Below are positions 60,106 to 64,000 of a stretch of DNA of 64,000 nt, in pieces. A program made the position numbers and the translations under genes. Within the stretch, counting starts at the first letter, position 1, and each line of letters opens with the position of its first letter. Origin of the DNA: Siniperca chuatsi (Eukaryota; Chordata; Actinopteri; Centrarchiformes; Sinipercidae); NCBI RefSeq assembly GCF_020085105.1, contig NC_058056.1, positions 14,597,929 through 14,661,928 of the forward strand. Reading direction: 5' to 3'. A model generated the notes under the pieces. That model worked only from the letters and a program-made list of their open reading frames with translations. It did not search any database and had not been told where the DNA came from.

Positions 60106-62365
60106 ATGGGTGCATTTCTGGACAAACCAAAGATGGAAAAATACAATTCCCATGGTCATGGTAACAACCTGAAGTATGGGCTGAGTAGTATGCAGGGTTG
60201 GCGGGTAGAGATGGAAGATGCACACACAGCAGTAATTGGTCTGCCTCATGGTCTTGACCCCTGGTCATTCTTTGCTGTTTATGATGGGCATGCTGGCTCT
60301 CAGGTGGCCAAGTACTGCTGTGAGCACCTGCTGGACCATATCACTAGCAACTCAGACTTCCAGAGTGCTCTGCAGGAGGACCCCTCTGTGGATAGCGTGA
60401 AGAATGGGATCCGCACAGGATTCCTACAGATTGATGAACACATGCGAAACATCTCGGAGAAGAAGCATGGTGTGGACCGGAGTGGCTCCACTGCAGTGGG
60501 AGTGATGATTTCTCCAAGTCATATCTACTTTATCAACTGTGGCGACTCACGGGGGCTCCTCAGCCGGGGCGGAACTGTGCACTTCTTCACACAGGATCAC
60601 AAACCCAGCAACCCTCTGGAGAAGGAAAGGATCCAGAATGCCGGTGGCTCAGTCATGATCCAGCGAGTTAATGGTTCCCTAGCAGTGTCTCGGGCTTTGG
60701 GAGACTTCGACTACAAGTGTGTGCATGGAAAAGGCCCGACAGAGCAACTTGTGTCTCCTGAGCCTGAAGTTTATGCAATAGAGAGATGTGAGGGGGAAGA
60801 TGAATTCATTATACTAGCCTGTGATGGCATCTGGGATGTCATGGCCAATGAGGAACTGTGTGACTTTGTCAGGTCAAGGCTAGAGGTGACAGATGATCTT
60901 GAAAGAGTCAGCAATGAAATTGTTGACACCTGCTTGTACAAGGTATGGCATGTCCACAAAACCTACTTTGACATTTTGTTACACACTTTGGTTTCATGGT
61001 TGATTTACATGACCCTGTGTTTGTTCTTTATTTTTCACAGGGAAGCCGGGACAATATGAGTGTTGTGTTAATCTGCTTTCCTGGGGCCCCAAAGGTATCT
61101 CCAGAAGCGGTGAAACGGGAGGCTGAGCTGGATAAATACCTGGAGGCCAGAGTAGAAGGTAGGGGAGAAAAATTATATTTGGGTGTTAGAAAGTGGGATA
61201 TTGGCTTAATAATCCATTTTCCTTTTGGGTTAGGGTTCAATGTAAACCCCATGTTTTCTTAGTTTTTTACATTAGGTTTTAAATAAGGTTAGCTTTAGTA
61301 ACATAGGCTGATGGGAAAACACAAGGTTTGCAAATGTTTGCATGCCACATCTGTGTGTAGAGCCAGGGAAACATGCAAAAGCCTGTCTGAAACAAAGCAG
61401 TTGTTTTCCTACGATTCATTCATGGTCATAGGACATCTACAGTGGTCAGGAGGAACACAATTTGAAAATAGGCAAACACTAGACCGGAGTCTAATTCCTT
61501 GTATGTGTACACATACCTGGCCAATAAAGCTGATTCTGATACATAGAGTGTACTGTAGGTATTCAAATTTAATCTGCTTGATTTTATTGTACATAACCGC
61601 TAGGGGATATTAAATGTCTGATGCATTTTAATTAGATCACACATAATATTTCAGGTATATCCTTAATATACGTATATATCAGCTTTTTACAGTGTACACA
61701 CACACATTTGAAAAGTCACATTTCACACATTTTGCTGCTTTGATTGGTTGTAGGCCAGGGCTTGCATCCAGTCTGCAGGTCCGTCCACCAGGCTCACGAA
61801 ACTGAAACTGAATTTCAAGGGTAGAGGCACTTCAGCCAGAACTTTGGTGTTTTGTTACTCTTTAAGCTAAGGGCCTGTTCTGTTGGGGAAAAATATTACC
61901 TGACATTAAAGGGCTTTACAATCTCTCTAGCGTACAACACCCTCTGTCCTTAGACCCTTGATTCTGCTGAGGAAACGCTACTCTACTTCTATGCTTCAAT
62001 CTAAACATGATAATGTAGACCTGTAAGTAAGCGAGGTTTCCACCATAATTTCTCTACTGCTCATAGATACACATTTTTCTAACATTTGAAGTGCACAAAT
62101 CAATCAGATATTTTTAGAAACACTCTTGTACATTCTTGTAAAATGATTCAAAATAATACAATTTTGTTTTCCAACAGAGATCATCAAAAAGCAGGGGGAT
62201 GAAGGTGTTCCGGATTTGGTCCATGTTATGCGGACGTTAGCATCTGAGAGCATCCCTAACCTCCCTCCTGGAGGAGAGCTGGCAAGCAAGTGAGTGAGCT
62301 TTGTGGTTAGAATTGAAGGCAACCTCATAAACAATGACAGTGATTGTCAGTTTAATCACTGGGTA

Positions 62366-62397
<32 letters not shown>

Positions 62398-62502
62398 TAT
62401 TGAAAACTAACATCTAATATTTTTATACTTTTTCTTCCCCTCAGACGAAGTGTTATTGAAGCGGTGTACAACAAACTCAACCCCTACCGAAGTGATGACA
62501 CA
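60106..62502 (+). CDS. ppm1a: Protein phosphatase 1A (PP2C alpha), partial: last exon beyond window
   Basis: A Mg/Mn-dependent Ser/Thr phosphatase that dephosphorylates stress-kinase and TGF-beta pathway proteins. Exons: 60089-60942 (ATG at 60106), 61041-61158, 62178-62289, 62445-62502, with all phases agreeing. The first 375 residues are present, against 382 for the human protein, so only a short final exon (human DSTSTDDMW) is missing. Metal- and phosphate-site residues are intact: Arg33, Glu37-Asp38 (VEMEDAH), Asp60-Gly61 (YDGHAG), GSTAVG, Asp240 (ACDGIWD) and Asp283 (SRDNMS). The start [13 protein letters not shown] begins with the N-myristoylation-type Gly2 known for PPM1A. The C-terminal helical region is conserved ([25 protein letters not shown]). 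No terminal exon was found up to 64000. Confidence 0.95.
61159..62177 (+). other. ppm1a intron 3 with a LINE-like 3' tail
   Basis: 1.0 kb. The words aattccttgtatgtgtac, then acctggccaataaagctgattctga (61493-61538), resemble the 3' end of fish LINE-type elements. The rest is not recognised. Confidence 0.45.
62371..62397 (+). repeat. Poly(A) run
   Basis: 27 consecutive A residues, 47 bp before ppm1a exon 5. Likely the remnant tail of a retroposed element or simple slippage. Confidence 0.9.
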
Positions 62503-63180
62503 GTGAGTATCCCAGCTTGTCTTTGAACTCCCTGTAAGTGTGCTTGGCTTGGAGTATGCATGCTTTCTGACATGTGACCAGCAAATTTTAACCAGTCTCA
62601 TGCATGTCATCAGTATTCAACAAGATGGAACAAGATAATAGTCTTGTTGCCAAGTGAAATTTACTCAAAATGCAGTGAGAAAAAAACTTAACAGATTGAC
62701 TCTGCGATGACATAAGGCTTAGTTTTGTCCCATATGAGCTGATTTCACTTATTAGTGCTCTATAAATCAAAGAGGTGTGAAATTGTCCGGTATTTGTGTG
62801 GATGGAATAAAAACCTACATTCTCTGACATACTGGTCTAAAAGGGAACATTGCTCATCATTCCTTTGTATACAAACAGACCTTAAAACTGTTACCCACGT
62901 CCACTCAGATATCATGCTTTTAAATTTTCTTCAGATAAGCTCACTGGGTCAGCTACTTTTTAATTGTGCCTGTCATCTTGTCCTTGACAGTGAAAATTGG
63001 CACTGTTCCAGTATTTCGTGTTTATATAAAGATGTACTTTTACAATTATTTTCACACATTGAGTTATCTCGTAAGTTAGGGTACCTTCAGAAAGCCATCA
63101 GGCCACTCGACTTTAACTGTATTATGTGGTGCAGCCTGAATGCAAAATGGGCTAAATAGAGATTTTTTGTTGCCACCAGT
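62503..63180 (+). other. ppm1a intron after exon 5, first part
   Basis: Non-coding, A/T-rich. An open frame at 62755-63159 has no recognisable homology and no exon-like composition. The terminal ppm1a exon was sought here and not found. Confidence 0.5.
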
Positions 63181-64000
63181 CTACACAAAGCTTTCCATGG
63201 ATAAAATGAAATTAGGTTCTTAGAAATATTTGCAAATTTATTCTAAGTAACTCACAGAAATCTCATACAGTATTTGTGACTGTATTCAACCTTTTTGAGA
63301 GAGTAGTCATTTGAACCACCTTTGGCAGCATTTTCAGGTCTTCTAGGACACGTACGTATCATCTTTGCACATCTGGATATTGTCCATTTGTTTGCAGATT
63401 TGCTCCAGCTTGGTCCAATAGGAAGAGGAGAGGCTGTGAACAGTTTTCTTTAAGTTATTACAATAATTCTTAATGAAAGTCAAATTTGAGGCCTGGCTAC
63501 CAAAGGACTTTCTTGTTCTGAAGCCAGTCCAATGTTGATTTTTGCTGTATGCATAAGGTAGGGGTGTAACACTATACTGTTGCACAGTATTTCACACTTA
63601 AACATATGATATGAAATCATGAAGCTGAAACGTAGATTTATTATGCCCTATGGAAGAATGAATATGACGTTTTCTACTGTTTGGTTTTATTCATTCTTTA
63701 TTAAAGTTTTGTGCCTAGTGCCTAATTGTGAGTTGACAGTACTGTGCAATGTGAATGTCTTTTTAATGCACAAACATTCCCCTAATATTTGGTCTTTCCC
63801 ACCAGATTCTCCTTAAGAATTTGTCTGTATTTGGCCCCATTCATTGTTAGTATTCCTGTAGCTCCTGCTGCAAAAAACAGCCAGACAGTGTGATACTGTC
63901 AGGACTCTGTGCTTGATAGCACGTAGCATTATGGCTGAAGAGTTCTGTGATCTTTTCATTAGACCACAGATTCTTTTTGCCTTGTGCTTTCAGTCTTCGC
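63181..64000 (-). mobile_element. Degenerate Tc1/mariner-like transposon remnant, running off the window
   Basis: Words such as aaatatttgcaaatttatt, acctttggcagcattttcagg, tttgcacatctggatat, gcagatttgctccag, gccccattcattgtta and cattagaccacagattcttttt occur in the order seen on the antisense strand of Tc1-like transposases (antisense relative to ppm1a). It is too decayed to encode protein. About 63559-63785 (taggggtgtaac to attcccctaa) may be a nested MITE. Confidence 0.55.

Noticed and set aside
62755..63159. 134-codon open frame in the last ppm1a intron
   Set aside because: No homology, A/T-rich, not in phase with ppm1a; probably chance or repeat.
62503..64000. Terminal ppm1a exon (human DSTSTDDMW)
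   Set aside because: Searched by eye for a Ser/Thr/Asp-rich ending before a stop after an acceptor; none found, so it should lie beyond the window.

Overview
The window is vertebrate nuclear DNA, almost certainly from a teleost fish. Genes have many short exons with GT..AG introns. The proteins match vertebrate RTN1, LRRC9, PCNX4, DHRS7 and PPM1A in sequence and exon phase. The introns carry repeats typical of ray-finned fish: hAT-type MITEs, a Tc1-like remnant, and GATA, AT and GT microsatellites. The species cannot be named from the sequence. No bacterial, plasmid or viral gene was seen.

Layout. (1) 1-20,239, minus strand: rtn1 (reticulon 1), complete coding sequence. It has a long form (nine coding exons, 733 aa) and a short RTN1-C form starting from its own first exon at 7,898 (208 aa). 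(2) 21,387-36,067, plus strand: lrrc9, 32 coding exons, 1,505 aa, head to head with rtn1 about 1.15 kb away. (3) 36.1-40.8 kb: a gene-free interval. (4) 40.8-51.6 kb, plus strand: pcnx4 (pecanex-like 4), 1,213 aa. (5) 51.6-56.2 kb, minus strand: dhrs7, 7 exons, 336 aa, tail to tail with pcnx4, with poly(A) signals about 40 bp apart. (6) 59.0 kb to the window end, plus strand: ppm1a (protein phosphatase 2C alpha). The first 375 codons are present; the short last exon lies beyond the window.

The order RTN1-LRRC9-PCNX4-DHRS7-PPM1A is that of human 14q23.1, next to the SIX6/SIX1/SIX4 cluster, so this is an old syntenic block rather than a pathway cluster. The products act separately: ER shaping in neurons (rtn1), a leucine-rich-repeat protein of poorly known role (lrrc9), a multipass membrane protein (pcnx4), an ER short-chain dehydrogenase (dhrs7) and a Mg/Mn-dependent Ser/Thr phosphatase (ppm1a).

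The most interesting non-coding signals are a letter-perfect 21-bp RE1/NRSE (REST site) in an lrrc9 intron about 3.1 kb upstream of the rtn1 start, RFX X-box-like palindromes around the rtn1-C start, CTCF-like sites, and a recurrent AACGTTAGC-type motif near the promoters. A 270-bp inverted repeat in a pcnx4 intron encodes the same peptide motif in both arms. No wholly new biological system was found. All exon boundaries were placed by hand from splice signals, frame and remembered homologues, without alignment software.
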